Under the pieces are notes generated by a model, which saw nothing but the letters and a program-made list of their open reading frames with translations, searched no databases and was not told the origin of the DNA. Positions 51,769-61,365 of a stretch of 64,000 bases of DNA are shown here, piece after piece. Position 1 is the first letter of the stretch; every line of letters begins with the position of its first letter. Origin of the DNA: Halorubellus litoreus (GTDB lineage Archaea; Halobacteriota; Halobacteria; Halobacteriales; Natrialbaceae); contig NZ_JAZAQL010000004.1 of NCBI RefSeq assembly GCF_037081675.1, positions 334,158 through 398,157 on the forward strand, given 5' to 3'. The position numbers were made by a program, and so were the translations under genes.

Positions 51769-52980
51769 ATGGACATTTCAGAGATACTTTCAACGAGATT
51801 CACCGAGTTCGATATCGGGGCACCGCTCTCGAAGGTCGCTGGTGCGTTCGAGAACCAGGAGCTCGATGCCGTCGTCGTCACGGACGGCGACGAGTACCGC
51901 GGCCTCGTCAGCCGACGACAGCTGGCGTCGTCGTCGAACCAGCCGTCTGCGAAGGTCGGCTCGCAGGTCCAGCACGTTCCCACGGTCGACCGCACGGAGG
52001 ACGTCCGCGAAGTCGCCCGACTCATGATCGGTAGCGACGCCAAGACCCTGCCCGTCCTCGACGGCGACCAGGTCTTCGGCGTGGTGACCGGCGACGCCGT
52101 TCTCGAAGCGGTCCGGCCGTTCCTCGACGCGGCGACGGTCGAGGACGCGTACACCTCGGACCTGATCAGTGCGACACCCGAGACCACGATCGGGAAAGCA
52201 CTCAACCTGCTCCGGGAAGCCGGCATCGCTCACCTCCCGGTCGTCGACGGGCCGGAGTTGGCGGGAATGCTGAGCCTGTACGACGTCATCGAGTTCACGA
52301 CGCGCGGCGGCACCAAGAGCCAGGGCGGCTCGTCGGGCGACTTCGGTGGCCGCGGCCGTGGCGGCGGGCGGAACCGCAGTGGCGCCGGCGCACGCGAGGG
52401 CGATTCCGACCGGATGCTCGACATCCCCGTCCGGAACCTGATGTCCGACGAGGTGGCGACGGTCAAGCGGAGCGCACCGCTGGACACGGTCGTGGCGACG
52501 ATGTTCGAACGGGAGATCTCCTCGCTCGTGGTCACCGACGACGACACCGGCGCCCCCATCGGTATCATCACGAAGACGGACGTCATCGACGCGCTCACCT
52601 GGGAGCGCGACGACCGGAACGCCGTCCAGGTGTTCGGCCTCGACCTGCTGGAGGGCATGAACTACGACGACGTCGCTGCGCTCATCGAAGGCATGACCTC
52701 GAAGTACGGCGAGATGACCCTCATCAAGGCCAGTATCGAATTGAAGGAACGAACGGAACAGACCCGCGGCGTCCCGCTCGTGGAAGCACGGATTCGATTG
52801 ACCACCGACCGCGGGTACTTCACCGCCGATGGAGAGGGATACGGTGCCGCGCACGCGCTGCGGCTCGCAGCGAACGCGGTCGAACGACAGCTCCTCAAAG
52901 GGAAGACGTACGGGCAATCGAAGAAGCGACCGAGCGACGACGAGCAGACGGAACTGTACGGGTGGTGGCTCGGCGGCTGA
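51769..52980 (+). CDS. Four-CBS protein with ribosome-hibernation-like C-terminal domain
   Basis: A 403-residue protein. Four CBS motifs (about 1-60, 65-125, 130-180 and 218-280) have typical ends such as DAVVVTDGDEYRGLVSRRQL and SLVVTDDDTGAPIGIITKTDVI. A Gly/Arg-rich linker (about 183-212) splits the CBS pairs. The C-terminal 110 residues (MTLIKASIELKERTEQ, VEARIRLTTDRGYFTADG, AANAVERQLL) look like the HPF/RaiA fold. CBS pairs bind adenine nucleotides, so this may couple energy state to translation. A TATA-like TATTGAATC precedes the ATG by 8-17 bp. Confidence 0.82.
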   Translation: MDISEILSTRFTEFDIGAPLSKVAGAFENQELDAVVVTDGDEYRGLVSRRQLASSSNQPSAKVGSQVQHVPTVDRTEDVREVARLMIGSDAKTLPVLDGDQVFGVVTGDAVLEAVRPFLDAATVEDAYTSDLISATPETTIGKALNLLREAGIAHLPVVDGPELAGMLSLYDVIEFTTRGGTKSQGGSSGDFGGRGRGGGRNRSGAGAREGDSDRMLDIPVRNLMSDEVATVKRSAPLDTVVATMFEREISSLVVTDDDTGAPIGIITKTDVIDALTWERDDRNAVQVFGLDLLEGMNYDDVAALIEGMTSKYGEMTLIKASIELKERTEQTRGVPLVEARIRLTTDRGYFTADGEGYGAAHALRLAANAVERQLLKGKTYGQSKKRPSDDEQTELYGWWLGG

Positions 52981-53173
52981 GAGCCCGTGGTACGCGCCAC
53001 CTAATTATGGGCGTGGCCGTGGTGTAGCAGGACCGTTGTGGTTGCATGAATGGACTCGAGCGGACCGAAGCGGGCAACGAACGACTCCAGCAGTCCGGCG
53101 CGGAGGAGTCGACAGGACGGGTCGCCGGCGGTCGAACGCGGGTTGAGGTCGGGGTTGCGGGGGCTGGAGAGCG

Positions 53174-53962
53174 ATGACGGCGTCACAACCCGTGAACGAC
53201 CTCGCCGCGACGCTGGACGCCGGAGACGTCGCGTTCGGAGTGCTCGACAACACGTACAGTCCGACGCTCGTGGAGTTCTTCGGCGAGCTCGGCGTCGACT
53301 TCATCTGGTTGGATCTCGAACACGGCGGGCCGGACCCGTGGGACGCCCGCCAGATGGAGGACCTGCTTCGTGCTGCGGAACGAACCGACGTCGAGTTGCT
53401 CGTTCGATTACCGGACACGGACCCGACGCTGGTCCGGAAGGCGCTGGACCTCGGCGCGAGAAACGTGTTCCTCCCGCGCGTCGACACTGCCGACGAGGTT
53501 CGCGCCGCGGTACGCGCTGGTCGATTCAGGTACGACGATGGTCCCGGTCATCGGGGGCTCGGGTCCCCGCGCGCTCGCCGCTGGGGACTGGCCGACGAGT
53601 ACGTCGCCGTCGAAGACAGGGAGACGCTCGTCGGTGTCACCATCGAGACAGAGACGGCCATCGAGAATCTGGACGACGTCCTCGCGGTACCGGAGCTCGG
53701 ATTCGTCTTCGTCGGGCCGCTCGACCTCTCGGTATCGCTCGGGTACCCGGGTGAGATCGATCATCCGAGCGTCGTGGAGGCGGAGGAGACGGTTCGATCG
53801 AAGGCGATCGAGGCGGGCGTACCCGTTGCAGGGCTTGGCTTCGGGATGGACGACGTCGCCGAGAAGGCGGCGAACGGCTATCAGCTGCTGAACCTCGGAA
53901 GCACGACCGGCGCGCTCGAACAGACCGTCACCGAGTGGCTCGAGGCGGCCCGGTCGAGCTAA
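53174..53962 (+). CDS. HpcH/HpaI family aldolase
   Basis: A 262-residue class II aldolase-like protein. The front FFGELGVDFIWLDLEHGG carries the conserved Asp/Glu/His residues. LLVRLPDTDPTLVRKALDLGARNVFLP follows, then a metal-site pair in IETETAIENL and FVFVGPLDLSVSLGY. The usual reaction is reversible cleavage of 4-hydroxy-2-oxoacids to pyruvate and an aldehyde. The family motif PRxxG around FRYDDGPGHRGLGSPRA is present but degenerate in spacing. The gene stands alone. Confidence 0.85.
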   Translation: MTASQPVNDLAATLDAGDVAFGVLDNTYSPTLVEFFGELGVDFIWLDLEHGGPDPWDARQMEDLLRAAERTDVELLVRLPDTDPTLVRKALDLGARNVFLPRVDTADEVRAAVRAGRFRYDDGPGHRGLGSPRARRWGLADEYVAVEDRETLVGVTIETETAIENLDDVLAVPELGFVFVGPLDLSVSLGYPGEIDHPSVVEAEETVRSKAIEAGVPVAGLGFGMDDVAEKAANGYQLLNLGSTTGALEQTVTEWLEAARSS

Positions 53963-54155
53963 TCCGACTCCTGTGACGCGACGAGCGCACGCTGTTCGAG
54001 TGTGTCGCTCGCTCGCCGATGGTGCTGTTCGATGGATTCCTGCCGGCGAGTGCAGTGGTCGTGGCGGGTGGCTGTCGGGAAACGGCGTGTTACTGGGCTC
54101 CGGCGAGGATACGGGCCTCATACCAATCCCTGCGGGTTCCGTTCGGTGGGACGCG

Positions 54156-54395
54156 ATGGAACGAACACACATCTCGGACGAAGACGAAGGAAAGCGGGTC
54201 GTGAACGCGAAGGGAGACAAGATCGGGATGATCAAGGAGGTCAGGAACGGGACGGCGTACGTCGACCCGGACGCGGGGATCACGGATTCCATCCGATCGA
54301 GACTCGGGTGGGGTGAGAAGGAGGCGGACGATTACCTGCTCGAATCCCGACGGATCGATAGGGTCACCGACGACGAGGTGCAACTCAAGGACTAG
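54156..54395 (+). CDS. PRC-barrel domain protein
   Basis: A 79-residue single-domain protein: ISDEDEGKRVVNAKGDKIGM, then VRNGTAYVDPDAG and a final DRVTDDEVQLKD, as in the small haloarchaeal PRC-barrel proteins. ATG 54156 is chosen because upstream sequence in the same frame is not PRC-like. The function of such stand-alone barrels is unknown; they are thought to bind RNA or protein partners. An 18-bp direct repeat follows the stop. Confidence 0.8.
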   Translation: MERTHISDEDEGKRVVNAKGDKIGMIKEVRNGTAYVDPDAGITDSIRSRLGWGEKEADDYLLESRRIDRVTDDEVQLKD

Positions 54396-54402
54396 CTGCC
54401 CT

Positions 54403-54439
54403 CGGCGGGCGTATCGCGCCCCGGCGGGCGTATCGCGCC
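54403..54439. repeat. 18-bp tandem direct repeat (CGGCGGGCGTATCGCGCC)
   Basis: Two exact copies, 54403-54420 and 54422-54439, separated by one C, directly behind the PRC-barrel gene. Each unit can partly pair with itself (GGCG...CGCC), so the tandem may act as a terminator-like structure. Confidence 0.8.
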
Positions 54440-54665
54440 GGGAGTTGACTGACGCATCTTTCTGTCGTGTAGTGCTGGAACGGTCTCCTGTACGGGTACT
54501 CGATAATGGGAGACTCTGGCAGTGTGGGTGGCCGCTCGTGTTGAGTCGATGTGTTCTTGCATACCGGATGGTTACTCTACTTATATCTTCTGCGGGGTTG
54601 TCGGGTCCGCAACCCTGCCCGCATTGATACCTCGGGTGGGGGCGAACCCAGTGCTACAGCGACCG

Positions 54666-57185
54666 ATGTCACGAGATAGCTTAGCCACCCTGATTGGGTT
54701 CGTCACCGAACACACCCGCATCACGCTCCTGGCGATGCTCCTGCTGTCGGGCGTCGTCGCGGCCGGCGTCCCGATGGTCGACACCGGGAGTCAGGCCAGC
54801 GCGGACGCCGACGCCTTCGACCACCTCGACCGCGTCCAGACCTCCCAGACCATCCAGGAGCAGTTCGCGGCGACCGACGATAGCCCGAATCGTACCGTTG
54901 AACCGGTCTACGTCCAGCTCGAGGACGGCAACGCCCTCTCGAAGGAGTCGCTCCTCGCCGGCCTCCGCTACCAGCGGGCGATACGCGAGAACGCGACCAT
55001 CAGTCGCGCGCTCCACGACCGCGGAGTCGTCGGGTTCTCGAACCTCGTCGCCGTCCGCGCCGCCGAGAATCCGAACGCCTCGCTCAGCGAGCAGATCGAC
55101 GCGATCGAGGCCGCGAGCACTGGCGAGGTCGAGGCGCTCGTCGAGCGCGTGCTCGCCGAGGACCCGCGAGCCAAGCGGTTCCTGCCCGCCGACCACGACG
55201 CCTCGGCGACGACCGCAAGCGACCGGCGGCTCCTCGTCACGCTCGACACCAGCGTCGGCGACCCCACGCTCGACAACGCGACTGGCGCGCTCTATCAGCA
55301 GGCCAGCGAGCGCTCCAGTGCGGGGTTCTTCGTGCTGAACAGTCACGCGTGGAACGCGTACAGCAGTCACTTCTTCGGCGAGATGCTCGAGCTCGTCGTC
55401 CCGGCGGCGCTCGCGTTCATCCTCGTCGTTCTCGGGTTCGCCTACAGGGACGTCGTCGACGTCGTCGTCGGCATGGTCGGGGTCGCGCTCTCCGTCCTAT
55501 GGATGTTCGGCCTCCTGGGCTGGCTGGGCGTCGCCGCCGGCACCGTCACCGTCATCCCGGTCGTCCTCATCGCCGGTCTCAGCATCGACTTCGGGTTCCA
55601 CGTCTTCAACCGCTATCGCGAACAACGCGCCGACGGCGAGGGCATCCGCGCACCGATGCATCGCGGCGTCATCCGGATCGCCACCGCGCTCGTGCTCGTC
55701 ACCGTAACCGCCGCCATCGGGTTCCTCGCGAACCTCTCGAACCCGCTGCCGCTCATCCGGAACCTCGGGGTCTCCATCACGCTCGGCGTCGCCTCCGCGC
55801 TCGTCATCTTCGTCACCGTCGTCCCCGCGCTCAAGATCGGGATCGACGGCCTCCTCGAGCACGCGGGCGTCGACCGCCGGAAGGCTCCGCTGGGCCACGG
55901 CCGGTACCTGAAGCCCGTGCTCGGGCGACTGGTGACGCTCGCGCGCCGTGGGGCGCCGGTGGTGCTCGTCGTCGCCGTCCTCGTCGGCGCCGCCGGCGGC
56001 GCCGCGTGGCTCGGTCTCGAGGAGGAGAGCTACCAGCAGAGCGACGGCGACGTCGCCGAGTGGAAACAGCAGTTGCCCGGCCCGCTCGGGTGGGAGACGC
56101 ATCCGGTCGCCGCACAGAGCGAGCACGTCGAGGACGTCTACCAGCCCGCGAGCGCCGACGCCGCGTTCCAGGAGCCGATACTCGTCGAGGGGGACGTGAC
56201 GAGGGACGGGACGCTCGACGCCCTGCAGCGCGGCGTCGACGACGTCCGGGACCGTGACCTCCTCGTCGACGGAACGGGGAGTCGCGCGGTCACGTCGCCG
56301 GTGACGGTCATCCAGGCGGTCGCGGCGCGCGACGACGACGTCGCGGCCGTCGTGGCGGAGACGGACACGGACGACGACGGTGTCCCGGACCGCGACCTCG
56401 AGCGCGTGTACGACGCGCTCTACGAGGCCGACAGCGACCTGGCGAGTCGCGTCGTCGCTCGCGAGGACGGCGAGTACCAGTCGCTGCTGGTGTCGCTGTC
56501 GCTCGACGCCGACTTCGCGAACGCCGACGCGGTCGTCGCCGACCTCGACGAGAGCGCCGCCATCATGGCGGGCGACGAGAGCGGGCGGACCGCCACCGTC
56601 GCCGGGAGCTTCGCGCTGAACGAGGCGATACTCGGCGCCATCGTCGACGGCATCCTCACGACGATGACGGTCGCGCTCGCAGCCATCGCGCTCACGCTCG
56701 CGGGCGTGTTCCGGTACATGCACGGGAGCGCCACGCTCGGGCTCGTCGTCGCCGTCCCGATCGCGCTCGTGCTCGGCCTCGTCGTCGGCGGGATGTACCT
56801 GCTGTCGATCCCGCTGACGCTCCTGACGGCGCTCCTGATGAGTCTCGTCATCGGGCTCGGTATCGACTACAACATCCACGTCGGCGACCGGTACGCCGAC
56901 GAGCGCCGCGAGGGCGCGAGCACGTACGAGGCGCTCGACGCCGCCGTCACCGGCACTGGCGGCGCGCTCCTGGGGAGCACCCTCACGTCCGTCGGCGCGC
57001 TCGCCACGATAACGCTCGTCCCGCATCCCCAACTGCAGAGCTTCGGCGCTATCGTCGTCGTCGCGCTGACCACCGCGTTCGCCGTGAGCGTGCTCGTGCT
57101 CCCGAGCCTCCTCGTGCTCTGGAGTCGCCACGCGCCCGGCGCCGTCACCACGGACGCCACTCCAACGGGCGTCGCGCAAGATTGA
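54666..57185 (+). CDS. RND-superfamily MMPL-type exporter (second copy)
   Basis: An 839-residue transporter with the same two-repeat plan as 10998, but a shorter first loop without the coiled coil. The bundles contain GLSIDFGFHVFNRYREQ and SLVIGLGIDYNIHVGDRYADE. The ATG at 54666 starts MSRDSLATLIGFVTEHTRITLLAML, aligning with the first paralogue. TACTTATAT at 54577-54585 is the likely TATA element, giving a leader of about 60 nt. Unlike the first copy, no TetR palindrome is visible. It could export lipids, pigment precursors or drugs; none can be preferred from sequence. Confidence 0.9.
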   Translation: MSRDSLATLIGFVTEHTRITLLAMLLLSGVVAAGVPMVDTGSQASADADAFDHLDRVQTSQTIQEQFAATDDSPNRTVEPVYVQLEDGNALSKESLLAGLRYQRAIRENATISRALHDRGVVGFSNLVAVRAAENPNASLSEQIDAIEAASTGEVEALVERVLAEDPRAKRFLPADHDASATTASDRRLLVTLDTSVGDPTLDNATGALYQQASERSSAGFFVLNSHAWNAYSSHFFGEMLELVVPAALAFILVVLGFAYRDVVDVVVGMVGVALSVLWMFGLLGWLGVAAGTVTVIPVVLIAGLSIDFGFHVFNRYREQRADGEGIRAPMHRGVIRIATALVLVTVTAAIGFLANLSNPLPLIRNLGVSITLGVASALVIFVTVVPALKIGIDGLLEHAGVDRRKAPLGHGRYLKPVLGRLVTLARRGAPVVLVVAVLVGAAGGAAWLGLEEESYQQSDGDVAEWKQQLPGPLGWETHPVAAQSEHVEDVYQPASADAAFQEPILVEGDVTRDGTLDALQRGVDDVRDRDLLVDGTGSRAVTSPVTVIQAVAARDDDVAAVVAETDTDDDGVPDRDLERVYDALYEADSDLASRVVAREDGEYQSLLVSLSLDADFANADAVVADLDESAAIMAGDESGRTATVAGSFALNEAILGAIVDGILTTMTVALAAIALTLAGVFRYMHGSATLGLVVAVPIALVLGLVVGGMYLLSIPLTLLTALLMSLVIGLGIDYNIHVGDRYADERREGASTYEALDAAVTGTGGALLGSTLTSVGALATITLVPHPQLQSFGAIVVVALTTAFAVSVLVLPSLLVLWSRHAPGAVTTDATPTGVAQD

Positions 57186-57275
57186 TCCCGAACGGGTTTC
57201 CTGGGGTGCGGTCGGATTCGCCCCGCCGGGCGTCCACCGCCTGGGTTTTAGGGGGGTGGGCCGTGAGTACGTGAT

Positions 57276-60200
57276 ATGACCGCTGCGAGGGGGCCACCCA
57301 TTCGGATCTGGGTCGTGGGCGCGGACCCAGTCGTCGAGGGAGTACGCGCGGGCAGTGCCGGCGTCGACCGCGAAGTCGACGTGCTTCGTCTTGCGGACGA
57401 CGGGGGCGACGATGTGGACTGTCTCGTCGTCGACGCGCACGACTCGGTCGTGGACGTCGACGGTCTCGTCGACCGCTGGGGCGTCGGCGCGGAGTCGGTG
57501 CCGGTCGTGCTCCTCGTCGAGGACTGGACGGACGCGAGCGTCCTCGATGCGGTGGCGGCACCGACCGTCCAGACGCTGCCACGCGCACTCCTCGACCGCG
57601 ACCCCGGCGTGCTCGTCGCACGGCTCGCGTCGGCCGTCGGCACCACGACAACGTCCGCCGTCGGCACCACGACAACGTCCGCCGTCGGCACCACGACAGC
57701 GTCCGCCGTCGACACCACGACAGCGTCGACCGATGCGGACGCGGCGGGTGCGACAGCGGCCGAACGGGAGCGGTACGCGCAGGTGTTCGACGAGGTCAAC
57801 GACCTCATCCTCGTCTACGACCCCTGGGAGCGAGCGCTCGTCGACGTGAACGCGTCCGCGACCGCCGTCACGGGGTACGACCGCGAGCAGTTGCTCGACC
57901 GGGGACTCGACGCGGTCTCCGCGACCGAGGACGGCTACACGGCCGACCGCGCGTTCGACATCCAGCAGCGCGTCGCGGAGACCGGCGAGGCTGAGACCGT
58001 CGAGTGGGTCATCGAGACCGCCGCGGGCGACCGCCGGCGGCTCGACTGCACGCTCTCGCCGGCGACCATCGGCGGCGAGGACCGCGTGCTCGTCCTCGCA
58101 AGGGACGTGACGGAACGCCACCAGCTCGAGGCGACGTACCGCGGCGTGTTCGAGAGCGTCTCCGACGGCCTCGTCGTCCACGACCCCGAGACCGGCGAGA
58201 TACTGGACGTGAACGAGCGGTTCTGCGAGATGAACGACTACGAGCGCGACGACCTCGTCGGTGACACCATCGACGTCGTCACCAGGCCCGAGAACGGACT
58301 GGAAGCCGCCCGGGAGAAGATTCGGGCCGCCCGCGAGGCGGGCCCCCAGCTGTTCGAGTGGCCGAGTCACCGCAAGGACGGCACGACGTTCCCAACCGAG
58401 ATTCACCTGAGCGTCGTGGAGATACGCGGCGAGGAGCGCGTGCTCGCGAGCGTCCGCGACGTGACCGAACGCGAGCGCCGCGAGCGCGAGTACCAGCAGC
58501 TCTTCGACGGCGTCACCGAGGCGATCGCCATCCAGGACCCCGAGACGGCGGAGCTCGTGGACGCGAACCAGTCGTTCGTCGACCGCCTCGGGTACGACGA
58601 CCTCGAAACCGTTCTCGACCTCGGGTTCGGCGATCTGAGTGCCGCGGACGCCGGGTTCACGAAGGAGGAAGCGCAGGCGCTCTGTCAGCGCGTCATGGCG
58701 TCGGGCGAGTCGGAGACCGTCGAGTGGCAGCAGGAGACCGCCAGCGGGGAGGCGGTGTACATCGAGGCGACGGTGAGTCCGGCGGTCATCAACGGCGAGG
58801 ATCGAGTCATCTCGATGCAGCGCGACATCACGGAGCGACGGCAGCGCCAGCGCGAGTACGAGCAGATATTCAACAGCGTGAACGACGCCATCGCCGTCTT
58901 CCACCCCGAGACGGGCGAGTTCGTCGACGTCAACGACACGTACCACGAGATGGTCGGGTACGACGACCTGGAGACCATCAAGGAGCTCGGTATCGAGGGG
59001 CTCAGCGTCTCCGAGGACGAGTACACGGGCGAGCGAGGCAGGGAGATCATCCGCGAGGTCGCCGAGACGGGCGAATCCCGGACCGTCGACTGGCGGGCGG
59101 TGACCCAGTCCGGTGACCGCCTGTGGATCGAGACGACGCTCACGCCGGCGACCATCGGTGGCGCGGAGCGCGTGCTCTCCCTCCAGCGCGACGTCACCCA
59201 GCAGCGGCTGACGGAGCGTCGCCTCCGCGCCATCGTCGACCGCATCGACGAGGCGATATTCATGACGCGAGCGGACGCCATCGCCGCGCCAGACCAGGAA
59301 CCGGACTACGTGAGTTCCGGGTACGAGGCGATCTGGGGGCAGTCCCTGGCGGAGATAGACGAGAGCTACGAGGACGGGTTCTTCGGGACGCTCCACCCCG
59401 AGGACGTCGGGGAGTATCGCGCGTTCGTCGAGGGCATCGTCGACGACGTCCACGACGAGTGCGCGGACGACACGTACGCGATCGAGTATCGCATCGAGCG
59501 GCCGGACGGCTCGCAGCGGTGGGTGCATTCTGACGTCTATCCCATCGAGTTCGAGAGCGACGTGCCGCGCGTCATCGTCGTGACGCGGGACGTCACCCAG
59601 CGGAAGGCTCGCGAGCGCCGGATCGCGTCCTTCGAGGAGGCGACCGACGGGCTTGCGACCGCTGACACGCCCGAGGAGGCTGCCCGGACGGCTGTCGACG
59701 CGGCGACGGAGAGCCTGGATCTGCCGGCGGTCGGCGCGTTCCTCTACGACGACAGCGCCGGGGTGCTCGACCCCGAGGTCGACACCGAGACGCTCCCAGC
59801 GTCGGCCACGGCGACCCCGGTACGGCCGGGGGACGGTGCGCTCTGGCAGGCGTTCGCCTCGGGCGACGTCGTCGCACCGAGTGACGTCGCCGATGGCGGA
59901 ACCCCGAAGGTCGAGGCCGGCAACGGCGACGATGCTGCGGTGGGCGAGGGGTCGGAATCGCCGAACGCCCTGGAGTCCCTGAGTGATTGGCGGGTGCTCG
60001 CGCTCGGGAATCACGGCGTGCTCCTCGTGGGGTCGCTGGCGGGGACGCTGCCGGCGGAGACCATCGACGCGGCGCACGTGCTCGCGGCGACGCTGGAGGC
60101 GGCCCTGAACCACCTCGAGGGCGAGCAGCGGCTCGCCGCGCAGGAGGCCGAACTCCGCACGCAGACCGAGCGCGCCGAGCGCCTGGACCGCATCGCGCGC

Positions 60201-61364
60201 CTCACCCGCCAGGTCGAGGCGGCGATCACGGACGCGTCCACGGCACGCGAGGTCGAGCGCGCCGTCTGCGAGCGCCTCACCACCTCGGGCCCATACGAGC
60301 TCGCGTGGATCGGCGGGCTGGAGGCCGGTGCGGACACGCTCACGGCGCGAGCGGTGGTCGGAGGGAGCGACAGGTACGTCGACAGCCTGCGGTTGGAGAC
60401 GACGGGCGAGACCGCCGACCCGCATCCCTCGGTGCGGGCGTGGCAGGAAGACGCCGTGCACGTGACGGACTCGCTCGTAGATTCCGGGCCGGCGGGCGAC
60501 TGGCGGCAGCGAGCGCTCACCGCGGGCTACCAGTCCATCTGTGCCGTCCCGATATCGTACGACGGCATCACGCACGGCGTGCTGTCGGTCGCGACCGACC
60601 GGCCGAACGCCTTCGGCGACCGGGAACAGGAGGTCCTTGCGCAGCTCGGTACGTCGATCGGTGACGCCATCGTCGCCATCGAGCGCCGGCGCGCGCTCGA
60701 ATCCGACGAGACCGTCCAGCTCGAGTTCGGGGGGCAGGGCGAGTCGCTCGCGTTCGCTCGCGCTGCCCGCGAGGCGGGGTGTCGGGTGACGCTCGAGCGA
60801 ACCGTCGCCAGACAGGATGGCTCCGTCAGCGTCTACTACAGCTTCGACCGCGGCGTCCCCGACGACGTCGCCGACGTCGCCGCGGACGCGCTCGACGGCG
60901 CGGTCACGGTCGTCGCCGAGGAGTCGGCGTCGACGCTCGTCGAGGTGCAGACCGACGACTGGTTCGGCTCCCCGCTCGCAGAGTACGGCGGCGTCCTCCG
61001 GACCGCGACCGCGGAGGCCGGCGAGACGACGGTCGTGGTCGAGGTCCCACAGCAGGCGGACGTCCGGTCGTTCGTCGACCGCCTGCAGGCGATCGCACCA
61101 ACGCTGGACCTGGTCGCGCGCCGCCAGCATAGTCACCGGTCGAGCACGCCGGCGGAACTCGGGGACCGCATCCGCGAGGAACTCACCGACCGCCAGTTCG
61201 AGGTGCTCCGGACCGCGCTCGCGGCCGGCTACTTCGAGTGGCCGCGGGACAACGACGGGACGGCCGTCGCGGACCGCCTCGACATCACGCAGCCGACGCT
61301 CAACAAGCACCTCCGGCTCGCCCAGAAGCAGCTCTTCGGCATGCTCCTCGAGGACGACGCCTGA
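57276..61364 (+). CDS. Bacterio-opsin-activator-like regulator with multiple PAS, GAF and HTH-10
   Basis: A 1362-residue protein. The N-terminal receiver-like part (1-110) has IRIWVVGADPVVEGVRAG but no clear phospho-Asp pattern. A Thr/Ser-rich linker made of 24-bp repeats follows (about 120-152), then four to five PAS domains (about 165-790; each with VFDEVNDLILVYDP-like fronts and ARDVTERHQ-like ends). A GAF-type domain follows (about 975-1130). The C-terminal Bat-type output ends in the HTH-10 motif LTDRQFEVLRTALAAGYFEWP and LDITQPTLNKHLRLAQKQL. It is probably a cytoplasmic one-component regulator sensing redox or light-related signals. Targets cannot be named. Confidence 0.88.
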   Translation: MTAARGPPIRIWVVGADPVVEGVRAGSAGVDREVDVLRLADDGGDDVDCLVVDAHDSVVDVDGLVDRWGVGAESVPVVLLVEDWTDASVLDAVAAPTVQTLPRALLDRDPGVLVARLASAVGTTTTSAVGTTTTSAVGTTTASAVDTTTASTDADAAGATAAERERYAQVFDEVNDLILVYDPWERALVDVNASATAVTGYDREQLLDRGLDAVSATEDGYTADRAFDIQQRVAETGEAETVEWVIETAAGDRRRLDCTLSPATIGGEDRVLVLARDVTERHQLEATYRGVFESVSDGLVVHDPETGEILDVNERFCEMNDYERDDLVGDTIDVVTRPENGLEAAREKIRAAREAGPQLFEWPSHRKDGTTFPTEIHLSVVEIRGEERVLASVRDVTERERREREYQQLFDGVTEAIAIQDPETAELVDANQSFVDRLGYDDLETVLDLGFGDLSAADAGFTKEEAQALCQRVMASGESETVEWQQETASGEAVYIEATVSPAVINGEDRVISMQRDITERRQRQREYEQIFNSVNDAIAVFHPETGEFVDVNDTYHEMVGYDDLETIKELGIEGLSVSEDEYTGERGREIIREVAETGESRTVDWRAVTQSGDRLWIETTLTPATIGGAERVLSLQRDVTQQRLTERRLRAIVDRIDEAIFMTRADAIAAPDQEPDYVSSGYEAIWGQSLAEIDESYEDGFFGTLHPEDVGEYRAFVEGIVDDVHDECADDTYAIEYRIERPDGSQRWVHSDVYPIEFESDVPRVIVVTRDVTQRKARERRIASFEEATDGLATADTPEEAARTAVDAATESLDLPAVGAFLYDDSAGVLDPEVDTETLPASATATPVRPGDGALWQAFASGDVVAPSDVADGGTPKVEAGNGDDAAVGEGSESPNALESLSDWRVLALGNHGVLLVGSLAGTLPAETIDAAHVLAATLEAALNHLEGEQRLAAQEAELRTQTERAERLDRIARLTRQVEAAITDASTAREVERAVCERLTTSGPYELAWIGGLEAGADTLTARAVVGGSDRYVDSLRLETTGETADPHPSVRAWQEDAVHVTDSLVDSGPAGDWRQRALTAGYQSICAVPISYDGITHGVLSVATDRPNAFGDREQEVLAQLGTSIGDAIVAIERRRALESDETVQLEFGGQGESLAFARAAREAGCRVTLERTVARQDGSVSVYYSFDRGVPDDVADVAADALDGAVTVVAEESASTLVEVQTDDWFGSPLAEYGGVLRTATAEAGETTVVVEVPQQADVRSFVDRLQAIAPTLDLVARRQHSHRSSTPAELGDRIREELTDRQFEVLRTALAAGYFEWPRDNDGTAVADRLDITQPTLNKHLRLAQKQLFGMLLEDDA
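57633..57728 (+). repeat. 24-bp tandem repeat, 4 units, in-frame linker
   Basis: Units begin at 57633, 57657, 57681 and 57705 and read GCCGTCGGCACCACGACA plus six bases with few changes. They encode a linker of Ala-Val-Gly-Thr-Thr-Thr type between the receiver-like part and the first PAS domain. Unit length keeps the frame. Confidence 0.9.
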
Positions 61365-61365
61365 G

